A stretch of 64,000 nucleotides of DNA from Platerodrilus igneus (taxonomy: Eukaryota > Arthropoda > Insecta > Coleoptera > Lycidae): NCBI GenBank assembly GCA_036346225.1, contig JARFIW010000942.1:1571001-1635000 (forward strand). Reading direction: 5' to 3'. The notes beneath the pieces are model-generated. The model saw only the letters and a program-made list of their open reading frames with translations, ran no database searches and was not told where the DNA came from. This document shows positions 28,101 to 36,060 of this stretch, one piece after another (position 1 is the stretch's first letter; each line of letters begins with the position of its first letter). The position numbers and the translations under genes were made by a program.

Positions 28101-28169
28101 AAAATAGTGTATTATTTTCTATGGTATATCGTTAAATATTTTATAATACATGTGTTTTTCATTGTTTAA
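2358..28169 (+). CDS. Clbn: caliban/NEMF (Rqc2 homologue), eleven exons, 5' end outside window
   Basis: Gene-level entry. NEMF/caliban binds the 60S subunit carrying stalled peptidyl-tRNA, recruits the Listerin ligase and supports C-terminal tailing; Drosophila caliban was also described as a nuclear export mediator. Spliced exons 2358-2521, 2575-2949, 15530-15771, 15820-15928, 16048-16316, 16363-16667, 27069-27231, 27276-27367, 27423-27556, 27601-27860 and 27911-28169 all use GT-AG boundaries with matching phases and give about 790 codons. Domains seen: the end of NFACT-N, the coiled-coil arm, NFACT-R ([20 protein letters not shown], then HGASS), an acidic and lysine-rich linker, and NFACT-C ([16 protein letters not shown], then [15 protein letters not shown]). 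The roughly 200 N-terminal residues, including the start codon, are upstream of the window. Identification is by similarity to remembered NEMF proteins and is very secure. Confidence 0.93.
2575..2949 (+). CDS. Clbn: caliban exon (coiled-coil arm)
   Basis: A 53-bp intron separates this from the preceding exon. It starts [10 protein letters not shown], continues with [10 protein letters not shown] and [16 protein letters not shown], then a long charged helix ([17 protein letters not shown]), the coiled-coil arm of NEMF that reaches toward the ubiquitin ligase. It ends at CAG|GTAATT and begins and ends in phase 0. The following intron is about 12.6 kb and holds a gypsy-type element. Confidence 0.93.
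3172..3599 (-). repeat. LTR (3' LTR of the gypsy-type element)
   Basis: A diverged partner of 10950-11458, about 80 bp shorter. The conserved blocks include TTAATTATTAAGG, GCAAATTTCTATCT, CCTTAAAAGGAAAA and TTTATTCTTACAATATG. The terminal sequence GGTAACTA suggests a decayed inverted partner of the starting TGTTAC. Confidence 0.6.
3600..4540. other. Intron/element interior without a recognised gene; degenerate AAGATAA repeats
   Basis: AT-rich with no convincing ORF. From about 4395 to 4535 the motif CAAGATAAAGGTAAAAT recurs imperfectly four or five times with variable spacing, a decayed minisatellite. Confidence 0.4.
4740..5640. other. Unassigned GC-richer stretch
   Basis: This stretch is clearly more GC-rich and purine-rich on the plus strand than its surroundings, with runs such as AAAGAGGAAGCAATGTCC. 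Short plus-strand frames exist, but none gives a motif I recognise. It resembles a degenerate LINE 5' region, but that is only an impression. It sits between the 3' LTR and the integrase remnant of the gypsy element, where an env-like gene or a later insertion could be. Confidence 0.3.
5745..6205 (-). pseudogene. gypsy integrase C-terminal region
   Basis: Minus-strand reading gives [19 protein letters not shown], then [20 protein letters not shown], SLGEHVWxKNYAL and [10 protein letters not shown]. This is the distal integrase and linker region of Ty3/gypsy polyproteins, where the LFGRYPP and DKVWKRNY motifs are typical. Stops and small indels show it is inactive. The integrase zinc finger and core that should precede it (higher coordinates) are not recognisable in 6.2-8.1 kb. 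Confidence 0.65.
7200..7900. other. CpG-bearing, LTR-like block with an 18-bp tandem repeat
   Basis: At 7557-7620 about three and a half copies of an 18-bp unit (GTTAACCAAAAGTTGCAT) occur in tandem. This is followed by a CpG-rich stretch (GTGCGCGTCGCCGAGACG) and a possible polyadenylation motif AATAAA near 7758. The composition resembles a promoter-bearing LTR or a transposon end more than intron DNA. No second copy was found in the window, so it stays unassigned. Confidence 0.35.
8110..8965 (-). pseudogene. gypsy reverse transcriptase / RNase H remnant
   Basis: On the minus strand, fragments in changing frames read [16 protein letters not shown], then an LGFMVDK-like thumb motif and [20 protein letters not shown], the start of the gypsy RNase H (typically W..CQ.AF..LK..L). 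The order from high to low coordinates is RT fingers, thumb, RNase H. Frameshifts and stops are frequent. The YXDD catalytic box is not readable. Confidence 0.6.
9245..9500 (-). pseudogene. gypsy protease-like fragment
   Basis: The open minus frame contains [20 protein letters not shown], where a retroviral-type aspartic protease would have a DSGS/DTGA active site. Here the catalytic Asp position reads NKGS, so it is inactive. It lies between the gag-like region (higher coordinates) and RT (lower coordinates), as expected for Ty3/gypsy. A dispersed repeat copy (CATGGATCGAAACGTAAATA) abuts it at about 9505-9575. Confidence 0.5.
9600..10425 (-). pseudogene. gypsy gag-like region
   Basis: Open minus-strand stretches, the longest 10019-10279 (86 aa), are rich in Leu, Ser, Thr and Glu with no zinc knuckle that I can see. 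The gag assignment rests on position between the putative 5' LTR and the protease fragment, not on motifs. The start may be near 10420. Confidence 0.4.
10950..11458 (-). repeat. LTR (5' LTR of the gypsy-type element)
   Basis: Partner of 3172-3599. It begins TGTTACCCT in plus orientation and ends GGGAAACA. Relative to the other copy it carries an extra block around 11330-11410. The minus strand immediately inside the LTR reads ATGGTACTAC, which could be a primer binding site starting TGG, but I cannot name the tRNA. Confidence 0.6.
11459..15529. other. caliban intron, no gene seen
   Basis: AT-rich intron sequence. Apart from the dinucleotide tract at 13090-13157 I see only small simple runs and a doubled CCCCTTTAAC motif near 14835 and 14906. 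There is no ORF with recognisable content. Confidence 0.5.
13090..13157. repeat. (AC)n microsatellite
   Basis: About 34 uninterrupted AC units followed by CGCGCG. The poly-His/Thr ORF across it is an artefact of the repeat. Confidence 0.95.
15530..15771 (+). CDS. Clbn: caliban exon (linker after coiled coil)
   Basis: Preceded by TGATTTCAG and ends AAG|GTTTAA. It encodes [20 protein letters not shown], then [14 protein letters not shown] and [13 protein letters not shown], all collinear with NEMF. It ends in phase 2, and the 48-bp intron restores the R-Y-Y junction. Confidence 0.93.
15820..15928 (+). CDS. Clbn: caliban exon (second helical segment)
   Basis: Begins after TTTGTAG and encodes [17 protein letters not shown] through [10 protein letters not shown], the helix before the NFACT-R domain. 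It ends GAG|GTTAGC in phase 0. Confidence 0.92.
16048..16316 (+). CDS. Clbn: caliban exon (NFACT-R, first part)
   Basis: Encodes [20 protein letters not shown], then [31 protein letters not shown] and EAGTMAICY. This is the most conserved block of the family, the NFACT-R (DUF814) domain that contacts tRNA and ribosome. It ends TACAG|GTAAAT in phase 2. Confidence 0.95.
16363..16667 (+). CDS. Clbn: caliban exon (NFACT-R, second part, and acidic tail)
   Basis: A 46-bp intron precedes it. It encodes [20 protein letters not shown], then [20 protein letters not shown] and [16 protein letters not shown], the end of NFACT-R, then an acidic Ser/Asp/Glu stretch. It ends GACG|GTAAGT in phase 1. The next intron is about 10.4 kb and carries BEL/Pao elements. 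Confidence 0.95.
16970..17015 (+). repeat. Copy of the dispersed ACTATGA-TGGTTT repeat
   Basis: Matches the second half of the repeat at 770-905 (ACTATGAATGGTTTAATTTC, then AAAGAAGATTAAG), truncated on the left. Confidence 0.55.
17016..18400. other. caliban intron, no recognised gene
   Basis: There is an 81-aa frame at 17255-17500 and a 78-aa frame at 18095-18331. Neither shows a motif I recognise. The second lies just upstream of the BEL/Pao remnant and could belong to its gag or leader, but nothing in it proves that. Confidence 0.35.
18440..20079 (+). pseudogene. BEL/Pao retrotransposon gag-pol remnant
   Basis: Successive plus-strand frames give a gag segment ([18 protein letters not shown], then [10 protein letters not shown]), CCHC-type knuckles ([13 protein letters not shown] and a second Cys/His cluster at about 18935-19015), an aspartic protease region ([14 protein letters not shown] at about 19300), a GADIF block near 19618 and WEVEDVSET near 19800. 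The order and motifs are diagnostic for BEL/Pao. Several frameshifts and stops make it inactive. The polyprotein stops early in reverse transcriptase ([13 protein letters not shown]) at the border with an LTR at 20080. Confidence 0.8.
20080..20440 (-). repeat. Diverged solo LTR of the BEL/Pao family
   Basis: Begins TGTTAATGCAGCGGTTAACT and ends GGAACA. It matches the first 370 bp or so of the LTRs at 23170 and 25213, including AGTGTTTGAAAAACTAGTA and TCTAATGACATTTAAT-like blocks. It is about 120 bp shorter, ending at an internal GGAACA present in the other copies. No clear target duplication flanks it. Confidence 0.7.
20441..22960. other. caliban intron, no gene seen
   Basis: AT-rich, with only short uninformative frames. 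A small perfect inverted repeat TGAACGA/TCGTTCA lies near 22600. Confidence 0.5.
22965..23169 (-). pseudogene. DUF4817-type transposase fragment, split by a BEL/Pao insertion
   Basis: The minus strand reads [11 protein letters not shown] and, in a nearby frame, [20 protein letters not shown] followed by RILKRNN, the second helix-turn-helix region of DUF4817-type Tc1/mariner transposases. The upstream part ([20 protein letters not shown]) continues on the far side of the BEL/Pao element at about 25742-25850, so the retrotransposon inserted into this older relic. Confidence 0.6.
23170..23654 (-). repeat. 3' LTR of the deleted BEL/Pao element
   Basis: 485 bp. It shares TTAGATTTAGCGGTGTTTGA, GGCTGAATCGCGACAAATCT and TCTCCAGATGATTTTATA with the partner at 25213, differing by scattered substitutions and a deletion near the left end of about 35 bp. 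Confidence 0.85.
23820..24195 (-). pseudogene. BEL/Pao integrase C-terminal domain (DUF5641-like)
   Basis: Minus-strand frames contain [13 protein letters not shown], then, shifted, [11 protein letters not shown], then [17 protein letters not shown] and [12 protein letters not shown], ending KLCPLP. PPLRW, HPG.DG..RVV and KLCPLP are hallmarks of the integrase C-terminal domain of BEL/Pao. At least two frameshifts separate the pieces. Confidence 0.8.
24268..24895 (-). pseudogene. BEL/Pao gag N-terminal region
   Basis: An ATG at 24893-24891 begins [14 protein letters not shown]. Further on is [20 protein letters not shown], then [20 protein letters not shown] and LKSAIS, the LPKLELPxFxG and FxDLFxSLVHxNxxLSxxxKFxYL gag pattern of BEL/Pao. 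An in-frame stop near 24790 and another near 24322 break it. The next recognisable sequence is already integrase, so zinc knuckles, protease, RT and RNase H are missing. Confidence 0.78.
25213..25736 (-). repeat. 5' LTR of the deleted BEL/Pao element
   Basis: 524 bp, partner of 23170-23654. Next to it on the minus strand is TATATGATCAATTCTCGCCG, the place for a primer binding site. It does not begin with TGG and I cannot assign a tRNA. Confidence 0.85.
25742..25850 (-). pseudogene. Second half of the DUF4817-type transposase fragment
   Basis: Minus-strand reading [20 protein letters not shown] matches the Y.ERFP.RRxPxxxxFxxLxxxL region of this family and joins, across the BEL/Pao insertion, to the fragment at 22965-23169. 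Confidence 0.55.
26140..26500. other. CpG-rich, LTR- or promoter-like block in a caliban intron
   Basis: A CpG-dense patch (GTCGCGTCGGCGCTCGAGAT, then TTGCGCAGACGCAGAG) stands out from AT-rich surroundings and is followed by pyrimidine-rich sequence and a TCAGTC-type initiator-like context. No second copy is visible in the window. It could be an LTR of an unrelated element or an alternative promoter; composition is the only evidence. Confidence 0.35.
27069..27231 (+). CDS. Clbn: caliban exon (acidic linker)
   Basis: After TTTTTTAG. Encodes a low-complexity acidic linker ([17 protein letters not shown], then [13 protein letters not shown]). It ends TCTAA|GTATTT in phase 2. Linker sequence is poorly conserved in the family; the assignment rests on phase, position and composition. 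Confidence 0.85.
27276..27367 (+). CDS. Clbn: caliban exon (linker)
   Basis: Starts after GTTTTAG, encodes [20 protein letters not shown] and ends AAAG|GTTTGC in phase 1. It is flanked by introns of 44 and 55 bp. Confidence 0.82.
27423..27556 (+). CDS. Clbn: caliban exon (basic RGQKSKLKK segment)
   Basis: Encodes [20 protein letters not shown] then [10 protein letters not shown], corresponding to the RGQKSKMKK..KYKDQDEEDR motif of NEMF, which is a reliable family marker. It ends CAA|GTATTA in phase 0. Confidence 0.93.
27601..27860 (+). CDS. Clbn: caliban exon (start of NFACT-C)
   Basis: Starts after TGTGTTTTAG. A Lys-rich stretch is followed by [20 protein letters not shown] and [10 protein letters not shown], the N-terminal half of the NFACT-C (DUF3441) domain. 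It ends TATAA|GTATGT in phase 2. Confidence 0.94.
27911..28169 (+). CDS. Clbn: caliban last confirmed exon (end of NFACT-C)
   Basis: Encodes [20 protein letters not shown], then [20 protein letters not shown] and [12 protein letters not shown]. Homologues end soon after with SAPNL plus a basic tail; here the frame instead reads SAAIKYC and a hydrophobic stretch to a stop at 28167-28169. Either the tail differs or a last intron leads to a short exon near 28389-28416 (after ATTTTAG), whose frame reads NLKNAKGWF then stop. No canonical donor sits at the expected place. The NFACT-C part is certain; the final residues are not. Confidence 0.85.
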
Positions 28170-28990
28170 TTTTATATTTTCCCCTAAAGGTATATAATAT
28201 GTATCATTAATTTAAAAGTAAAAGCCCATATATTTTATTTAGCTTCATTCAATCTTAGATCAAAAATTACGAAAATCATTTTAATTAAAAAAATTTATCT
28301 CAATAAGTTTTGTGGTTTTTTCGTTCGCAATTATATCATAGTGTTTAATTCAATTAAAATATTGCTCGTATATACTTATAAAATTTTAGGAATCTTAAGA
28401 ATGCCAAAGGCTGGTTTTGATCAGTATGTTAGGAGACAGATTCCATAGACTAGAATATTTTAATACTATAAACAATTACCTAAAATATACTGCTGTCGTT
28501 TGTTACGTGTTAAACGAGTTAACTTGTAACATACCTTTTCTATTATTGAATAACCAGTTTCAGTTTCTGTATTTAATAAATCTATTACTTTTGTATTTAA
28601 GTAATCCTCCCGTTTCTTGGATCTGGCCTTGAGTATGTTACAAATTATTAGTTACATTGTATGCTTAGAATGATTTACTATGCATAAATATGTTAAGATA
28701 CTTTTGGGAATGACATCACGCATTATCGAGGTGTCGAGGTTCTCTATACCAATTGGTTATAGGAAATCAGCCAATTTGAACGAGTCAACTCGGCAGTGAG
28801 GAACAAATTGTTGAAACGAGTGAGGTGATTTACATGAACCGAAAAAAGTTATTATTTTAGTTTGGAATTTGACAAAGCACATTTTTAAAATTCTCATGTA
28901 CATTTGATTATTGTAGTCGTTTATATTTTTTTAAAATAGTTGCTTACATTCAAGATTAAAATTTTTCTCGTATTATAAGTGGGTTTGGTT
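28170..28990. other. caliban 3' flank
   Basis: Holds the possible last mini-exon (28389-28416) and AATAAA-like motifs near 28574. No other gene is seen. Confidence 0.4.
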
Positions 28991-28999
28991 TGTTATGTA

Positions 29000-29955
29000 C
29001 GGGTATAAATTCTCAATATAGAAACGTCTACGACATCCACCTTGATCATTTTCCAACTCATACATGTTTCCTTCAGTGAAAATTTGTTTTATGCGATATG
29101 GCCCCTCATATGGAAATACCTCAATCTCGAGTAGATACCCTAAGCCTTTTTACGATAACTAAATTGCATACTGCAAAACTCGTCCGTTTCTTACTTCCTT
29201 TCAGTCTTTTTTCAATTTCCCCTCTGTTGAATTTTCTCAGCTTTTTCCTAGCTTTCCCCAGTAACTCTGAGATATCTGCAACTTCACTTTTCCCTCTCCA
29301 TGGTCTTGCCAGCACTTTCATTAGCGTAACTAGACACAATTCCCCTACTAAACTCCGCACAATTTAAGAAGTCTTCCACTTGTGATAAATATCTGGCCCA
29401 ATTTTCATGCTGCTCTTGTGTACATAACCATAAATATTTTGACTTCTTTTATGTATCGCTCACATGGGTTAGATTGTGGGTGTCTAATACTACAGAAACC
29501 AATCTTAATATCCTCTCTAAGCTTCGTTTTGACTATTTGGTTCCTAAAATACCTAGCAGTCTTCATTTTTCTAGCTGTGCAATGAGTTTAAAACATGCCT
29601 TGAATTACATCTACGCCCTAGATACACCTTAACGAATTTTGAAAAAATATCTATCATCAAGCTATGTTGATACCCATATTGTCTAGGAATTAGATTACTA
29701 ACGTAATCCATTGCTACCAAATCCAGTGGTTCCGGTGCTCTCACATTCATTGGTTTATTTTGTAACAAGATGTGCTTCTCTTTTCCTAGTAAACATGTTT
29801 TACATCGATTCACACATTCTTTTACCAGCTTAATATCCTTCTGTGCATAGAACATCTCTCGAAATACCATAAACGTCTTTCTTGTACCAATATGACCATA
29901 TCTGTTATGTATTTTCATTATTAATTCAGCTGCTTCATGCCTCTTGAGCACCAAA
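29000..29955 (-). pseudogene. Ty3/gypsy integrase remnant
   Basis: The longest minus frame, 29571-29954, gives an H2C2 integrase zinc finger (HNRYGHIGTRKTF, then CVNRCKTCLLGK) and the start of the catalytic core with the first Asp (PLDLVAMDYVSNL and MIDIFSKFVKVY). Further down, in other frames, come a RHPQSNPCERYIKE-like region containing the catalytic Glu and FPYEGPYRIK near 29095-29125, the integrase C-terminal GPY motif. The copy is fragmentary, with no protease or RT upstream. It lies tail to tail with caliban and differs from the gypsy element at 3.2-11.5 kb. Confidence 0.75.
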
Positions 29956-29959
29956 TAAA

Positions 29960-32060
29960 TAAATAAATTTATTAAATAGAATAAGTAATCTTACATCCAA
30001 ATCATTCATATATGTGAATATTAACTATTGCCTATTATTACATTTTTAAGAATGTGGTTCAACAACAAGCATTTAAAAGTGGTTGTATTTGTTTACGTTT
30101 TTAAATCTATGTATGTTTTAAATCAATTGATGCAACCCTTTATAGGACAGTGAATTCATTGTTTTCGAATAATTAGTTCGTTGGCAGTTAAAATCCGTAT
30201 GTGATCTAGTATAATGATTATGTATATTGCACTGTGGTATTTATTATATATCAATCAAAATATTTATTTATTAAGAAAGTAACCAACAGCCATAAAGCCA
30301 AGAATAGGTCACAAAAAGAACTAAATTATAAAATATGAAATATAATACAAACTATTAACTAACTATTAACTAATTATTTACAACAATTTAATTTCTTAAT
30401 GCTTATAAAAATTTCTGTTATCTCTTGTTAGTTCTTATTACATATTATAGAACTAACCTGTTTTCAACAAGTAAAAAACAAATACCTAAACTGTAAATAA
30501 CCAATTGCATTGAAAGGACGTGTAATAATAACAAAGTGTGTAACAAATGCCTAAGCCATAGATGAATAATATTAAAGCAAGTAATTTATGGTGACCACTC
30601 GTACTGGTTTTACCAGTATAATACTGGTTTTCAGGGCAGGAGATATACTTATTTATTAAACATAACCAGTACACAAAAAGTACTGTTTGTGAAACACAAA
30701 TGAAAATGAGAGTAATTTATGAAGCCTGGCAACACCGTGCTACGTTATGCAGCGTACGGGTTGGGCAGAAATAAAAGGATATTTAAAGTGCGAACCCGCA
30801 TGAATAACGATGACGAAACAGAACACAAGAAACGTAGAAATACCGTACCTAACTACCAATGCGGAGAGGGGAGGATTTCTAGCAACAAAAAAATACATCG
30901 TCATCAATTCTCTATTCACAGTAAACATTAATGAAAAAAAGGATTTGGTTTGAATCAAGAAAAAATAAACAAATAGTTGTATTATAAAGAACAAATTTTA
31001 GAAATTTACGTACGAAGTGCACATTTCGGTTGACATTTAGTATTCATTAATAAAAGCAAGGAAAGAAAAATTACTGTTTATGCTTGCTCATAACACCAGG
31101 GGGTTAAAGTAAAAAAAAATATTATTTACGGTAGAACAAATTCTAATAATCATGTAGTGATTTACTATGGAGCACTAGCGACGCACGAACAACAAGAGTA
31201 AGGAAGAAAAGCGGTGCTGTCGATATATGGGAAGACTAATACAACATACCTCCAAGTGCCAGCTATTATCGTGTGCCCATTGCATCCATGGAGGTGAGTC
31301 AGCGAAGCGTCCGGGATGCTGGTGTCCAGATGTAGCGTCTCCACGGTCGACAGATGTTGAGCGTTGCGACACTCACTGCAACAGCCGAACACATGTAAAA
31401 CAATTTGGTCTCTTGCTAAGAGCTAGAAAGAGAGTCTTACTAGTATTAATAACTCAGTAGCACTTACCGATACGCCCAAAATCTACACTTCTTATAAAGA
31501 AAAAACTTGCATCGCTCTTGGAGTAATAGAACGAGTAGTTTAGAAAATTACATATGAGGACGAACTGCAGAATCAAATTGAAATTGTTTTAAATAAGAAT
31601 TCGAGCTTTAATCCTCGCGTTATCAACATACCAAAAAGGTATGCTTTATCAAATAATACAATACACTATTTCAATGAGTCTTTCGGTTGTACTAGTATAA
31701 GGATTAACTTTATGCTATATTAATGTGTAGCCAGTTAACGGATACTCAAATAAAGTGCCAACTATAGAATTTATAGCGTAAACTTGTCGTTTTAGAGTAG
31801 ATAGATTGAAATTGAAAATTATTCACAAGCGTATTTATTATAAAAAGGTATATTATATAGGATGTTATTGACGTATGGAAGAGTAGAAACGGAAGCCATG
31901 TGGTTTTTAAGTCATCGGCCGTAAATGAACATAACAATCGCTTTCGCAAGCCACACCGCACTGGTCCACCACACTGGTGTGGCAGGCAGGCCCACTCTGT
32001 CGGCCGAATCATTGGTTTCTCCACTCTTGTGACAACTTCGACAATAAGACAAGCAATAAC
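29960..32060. other. Intergenic; CpG-richer patches but no recognised gene
   Basis: Mostly AT-rich. At 30600-30625 there is a perfect palindrome ACTGGTTTTACCAGT followed by CAGTATAATACTG. A GC-richer patch at 31150-31400 has short frames on both strands without recognisable motifs. Some of this could be the 5' part of the hAT element that follows. Confidence 0.4.
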
Positions 32061-33925
32061 ATGATGCAATAATGTACCATGGTGGCAAAACTATGGAAGT
32101 GCATATTCAGTGATGAAATAAAATTAAAAAGCAATGATCCTAGTGAAGTATACTGTGAGAAATGTATAAGTATGTCTTCTATTGCAAATACATTGGAATA
32201 ACCGACGTTGAAAACTGCATAAAAACATATACAAGCAGTGGCAGCAGCAATCACAAGTCTGAGTATGACATCATATTTTAGGAAAAAGCAATTTGAAACT
32301 GCTGAGATAAAAATAGGTGCAGCTGAAGGTTTGTGGGCATACCATACAGTTATGCATAATCAAGCCTTTCGATCAATGGACTGTGTACTTGTAAACTTGT
32401 TAAGACATGTTTCGATGCTAAATTTACATGCTCTAGGACCAAATGCGAAGTTGTAATTACTGATATACTGATTCCTTATGCAAATCAAATATTGGCTGCA
32501 GATTTAGGAGACGTAAGTTTATTTCAGTATATTTAGATACTTCAAAGCACAAAGAAATTAAACTTATTCCTTCACTTTTCATATTTGTCGTACATACAAG
32601 TAAAAATTATTGAAGTAAAAGATTTGCCAGGAGACGCATCTGATGTTACCAAATATATAAGAAGTCCTAAGAAAGCTAGTTTGGAAATCAAAGTATTGGG
32701 GTTTTGTGCCGCCAACGGCAACACTAACTTTGGATGCATGCGAAGAACTGGGAATAGTAATATTTTTACTAAACTAAAAACTACGTATAGATTCTTGTGA
32801 GAATTAGGTGTGTAGCGAATATTTTCAACAATTCGATACAAACTGCAGCGGACGGACATCCAGTTGATATACAAACTTTAATTACTAAAATATACTCGTA
32901 CTTTTACATTTACACAGTGCACATCAATGAATTAAAAGAATTTTGTAAACGCAGAATAAAAAAAAACTGTTGGGATATAGTGCTACACGGTGATTAGCAT
33001 TACGACCAGCAATTGAGTGCATTTTACAAATATATCCTACTTTAAAAATCATATTTTGCGTCAAATTAAAAACCTGCACAATTATTAAAAACTATTTTGA
33101 AAACCCAGAAACTGAATCTGGGCTTTACTGTCTACATAATTTGTCATCAATGTTTTACAACACGGTTTTAAAAATAGAAGTACGTGAGATTTCTATGTTG
33201 GAAACAAGCATCATTTATAAGGGATTTAAAACTAAAATTGCTGACAGAATAGCAAATGTGTTTCTGCCCCTGTAAGTTCGACAAAATTTAAAAACTGGAA
33301 GAAGAAATCTTAGTTAATGCCAATATTTTCAAAGAAAAAGTGGTGGGATTTTATGGCACGTTTCTTCAATATCTGGAAGAATTGGAAGGCCATTTTGAGG
33401 GAATCAAGAAATTTAATTGGATTCCATTAAACATGAAACCCACACATCAAATATTTAAGAACGCATTGACTATCTACTTCAACATTATCCGGAAATAAAT
33501 TTAATTGAAGATTAGTTGTTTGATGAAATCTGATTCTTTCAGCGCTACACCACAGATGAGAAACTTGGCAATTCGAAGGAAAATTGTGTTTCAATATCAG
33601 ATAAGTGGATTGAAATTTTTAATTTCTTCAATGATGATGATGTTTCCAACAATAATATTGGCCAATTGGTAGAGTATTGTCTCTGAATGTCAGGAACTAA
33701 TCATCCTACCAAACAAATTTTTTCTTTATTAAACAACATCCGCACCAGCGACAAAATCCAATTGAAAATGGAAACTTTGAAATTACTGTTGATTGTAAAA
33801 AATATTCGAATCTTATCTGCTCGGAGTTTCATCAAACTATTCAAGAAAACGAAAATTTGTTGAAAGCAATTCATTCCTTAGAAAACCAAATTAAATGTAC
33901 TAAACGCAACATTTTTTGATATCTC
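32060..33925 (+). pseudogene. hAT-superfamily transposase relic
   Basis: Plus-strand frames in order: a BED-like CEKC region (about 32150), MTSYFRKKQFETAEIKIGAA then EGLWAYHTVMHNQAFRSMDC, VKDLPGDASDVTKYI, FCAANGNTNFGCMRRTGNSN then IFTKLK, FNNSIQTAADGHPVD, IYSYFYIYTVHINELKEFC, and a C-terminal dimerisation-like end (VEYCLCMSGTNHPTKQIFSL then NNIRTSDK). This is the zinc-finger hAT transposase group related to vertebrate SCAND3/FAM200-like domesticated proteins. Many stops and frameshifts make it inactive. I could not fix terminal repeats or the 8-bp target duplication. Confidence 0.75.
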
Positions 33926-34329
33926 AGTTTTTTATTTAAAATTTGCACTAGTATGTAAAGTAAAACCAACCAAATATGTCAGATTAAATTGTCAGAAATG
34001 ACTCTGTCAATGATTGTCAGATTTACTTTACTTACATAAGGTGATTAACTTTATGCTCAGTTTAAAAAAAGATAAATTTTACAAGTTTTTAGAAATGTGC
34101 CAAGTGACATGCATGGGTGCAGAAAAAATTTTTGCACTCTGCTTGCCTGTGACGCTTTTTTCGACCCAAACTGGTTAATTATCATTTTTCCAGATGGTAA
34201 CGCTGCTACCTGTCATGGTTTCAGGTTGGCAAGATACTAAAGTACTCAAATAATTAGCTATTCAAAAAAATCAAATAATTATAACTATTTCTCAACAATA
34301 ATAGGTCCACATATTCGTAAACAACCCCA

Positions 34330-35455
34330 GTCATTACCAAACAATTCTTTTGATTTTTCTCAAGTAATACTTTCCAGATACTCGTAAAATTGATTTAAAA
34401 TTAAAGTATTTGAGGTTATAAATATCTACACTGGACATTAATATCATTTCATTACAAATTAAACACATTGTGTATATAGGTGAATTTCTTGCGTGATTAG
34501 TCTTAGGTGTGTTAAGATAAAAAGTGTATTTTGATTTAGTGGTAATAAATGGTATACAAAAATGGATGTTTTGTAGTGGAAATACATCATCTGTGCTTCT
34601 ATGTAATACTGTATAGATATAAAGACATGCTGACAATTTACGTCTGCTTTAAAGTGTAATGAAATGGAATTGATTTAATAGATGGCCATTTGAAAGAAAG
34701 TTTGGGCATATACCGGGTTTTTTATAATAAAGGAAACACGGGAATTTCTTTTGAATTCTCGCAATATTATTTATGCGGGTAAAATAATATGGTGACCACT
34801 CATTTGTAGCCAACTCAAGATGGCCGCATATAAACATTATATAAAGTAATTAATGTATTTTGTGAAGTAAAATCTTGATAATTTCTTATTATAAACCCGA
34901 TTTTTCTATGCCCTCTTTATACAATTATCTATATGTACACTAAATGTTAATTTTGTATCAAAAAAAGACCCAAATCTTTAACACTATCATGCTTTGAAAT
35001 TACCCGGGACTCGATTTTAATTCAAATAATATTGTATTAAATTTCTGGTATATGATATGGTTACACGCTTATTGACATTGAGTGATAATTTATTCTTAAA
35101 GTGACCATCTTTTCAGTCTATTTAGATCGAATACATAGTCGCAGTTGCAAATAGATAATATTCGCGGCCTATATAAAATCATCCGCAAACAGCCTACATT
35201 CTGAATATCAAGAACACCAGCAAATCATTAATAAAAATAATGAAGAGACGAGGGCCTAAATTAGATCCCTGAGGTACACCTGATGGCACATTATGCTCAT
35301 CAGATTTAGCATTATTGAATAAATACCACAAAATGTCTTTTGTTTTTAAGCGAAGACAAGAAAAATTCACACATTTCCGAAACACCCAATTTTATTTAAT
35401 TTCTGTAACAATAATTCGTGATGAAGTCTGTCAAACTGTTTACTGAAATGGTGGT
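34330..35455 (-). pseudogene. Jockey-like LINE ORF2, reverse transcriptase and C-terminal part
   Basis: The minus strand reads HELLLQKLNKIGCF-like, then SLKNKRHFVVF and VPSGVPQGSNLGPRLFIIFI then NDL, an RT region with the catalytic-domain PQGSxLGPLLF signature. Downstream are degenerate stretches resembling LGFIIRN and LYN..MRPSWVGY, and a conserved C-terminal segment (TPKTNHARNSPIYTMC, then NEM). This is the 3' part of the LINE whose 5' part is at 42.1-43.6 kb. Confidence 0.72.
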
Positions 35456-36045
35456 TTTAAATTCTTTAAAAGAAAGAGCATTCTTTTATTGATGATCTCA
35501 TAGGGTCGTGGGGATTCTTTGGTATGAAAAGTTTAATACTTGAGTCAATATACCTTCAAGCAAACTATATTTCTTTAAATTATGCACTAAATATTAATAA
35601 TTACAAAAGGCGAAATAGACTTGTCTTTAAAATAATTATAGTATAAACAAAATAACCTTTTATGCTTGCAAAGCTAACAAAATTATAAGAATAACTCCAC
35701 ACACCAAAACTCTTACAAATACATCAATTTACAATGCACAAAAATACCACGGTAGAGCATGCTCACCTCTGCATTAAAATTATATACAAAATGTTGGATC
35801 ATGCGTTTTTCTTTTGGGTGATTTCTAATACTACTCCATTTCCAGCCTTAAACCAAAATTGATGATTCAAAGTTGGTTTCTGGAATCCGCCATCGGATTT
35901 TCTTACCGCTGTCGACGACTATCGTTTTATTCCCGTTGCTGCTTAGGTTTAACTTTCCTCGTGTATATACGTGTTTGTTCGTAATAATAAGCAGTTAAAC
36001 TACTAATTTCTGGATTCGGCGGGAAACTCCTATATATGGATACAT
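35456..36045. mobile_element. LTR-like insertion of about 590 bp inside the LINE
   Basis: Comparison with the inverted RT copy at 36.17-36.48 kb shows that LINE sequence should run straight from TACTGAAATG to TATACTACTTCAAATTG. Here about 590 bp intervene, beginning TGGTTTTAAATTC and ending GATACATTACA, with a GC-richer promoter-like patch at 35860-36010. TG...CA ends and size suggest a solo LTR. No clear target duplication, so the class is uncertain. Confidence 0.45.
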
Positions 36046-36060
36046 TACAATATACTACTT

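Noticed and set aside
29098..29367. 89-aa plus-strand hydrophobic ORF
   Set aside because: Opposite the gypsy integrase C-terminal remnant; no motif of its own.
31165..31460. Overlapping Cys-rich ORFs on both strands
   Set aside because: No consistent zinc-binding spacing and equal-length frames on both strands; likely chance in a GC-richer patch.
30588..34802. ATGGTGACCACTC repeated at 30588 and 34790 as possible hAT boundaries
   Set aside because: The second copy lies within LINE coding sequence and the orientation is direct without inverted ends, so it is probably chance.
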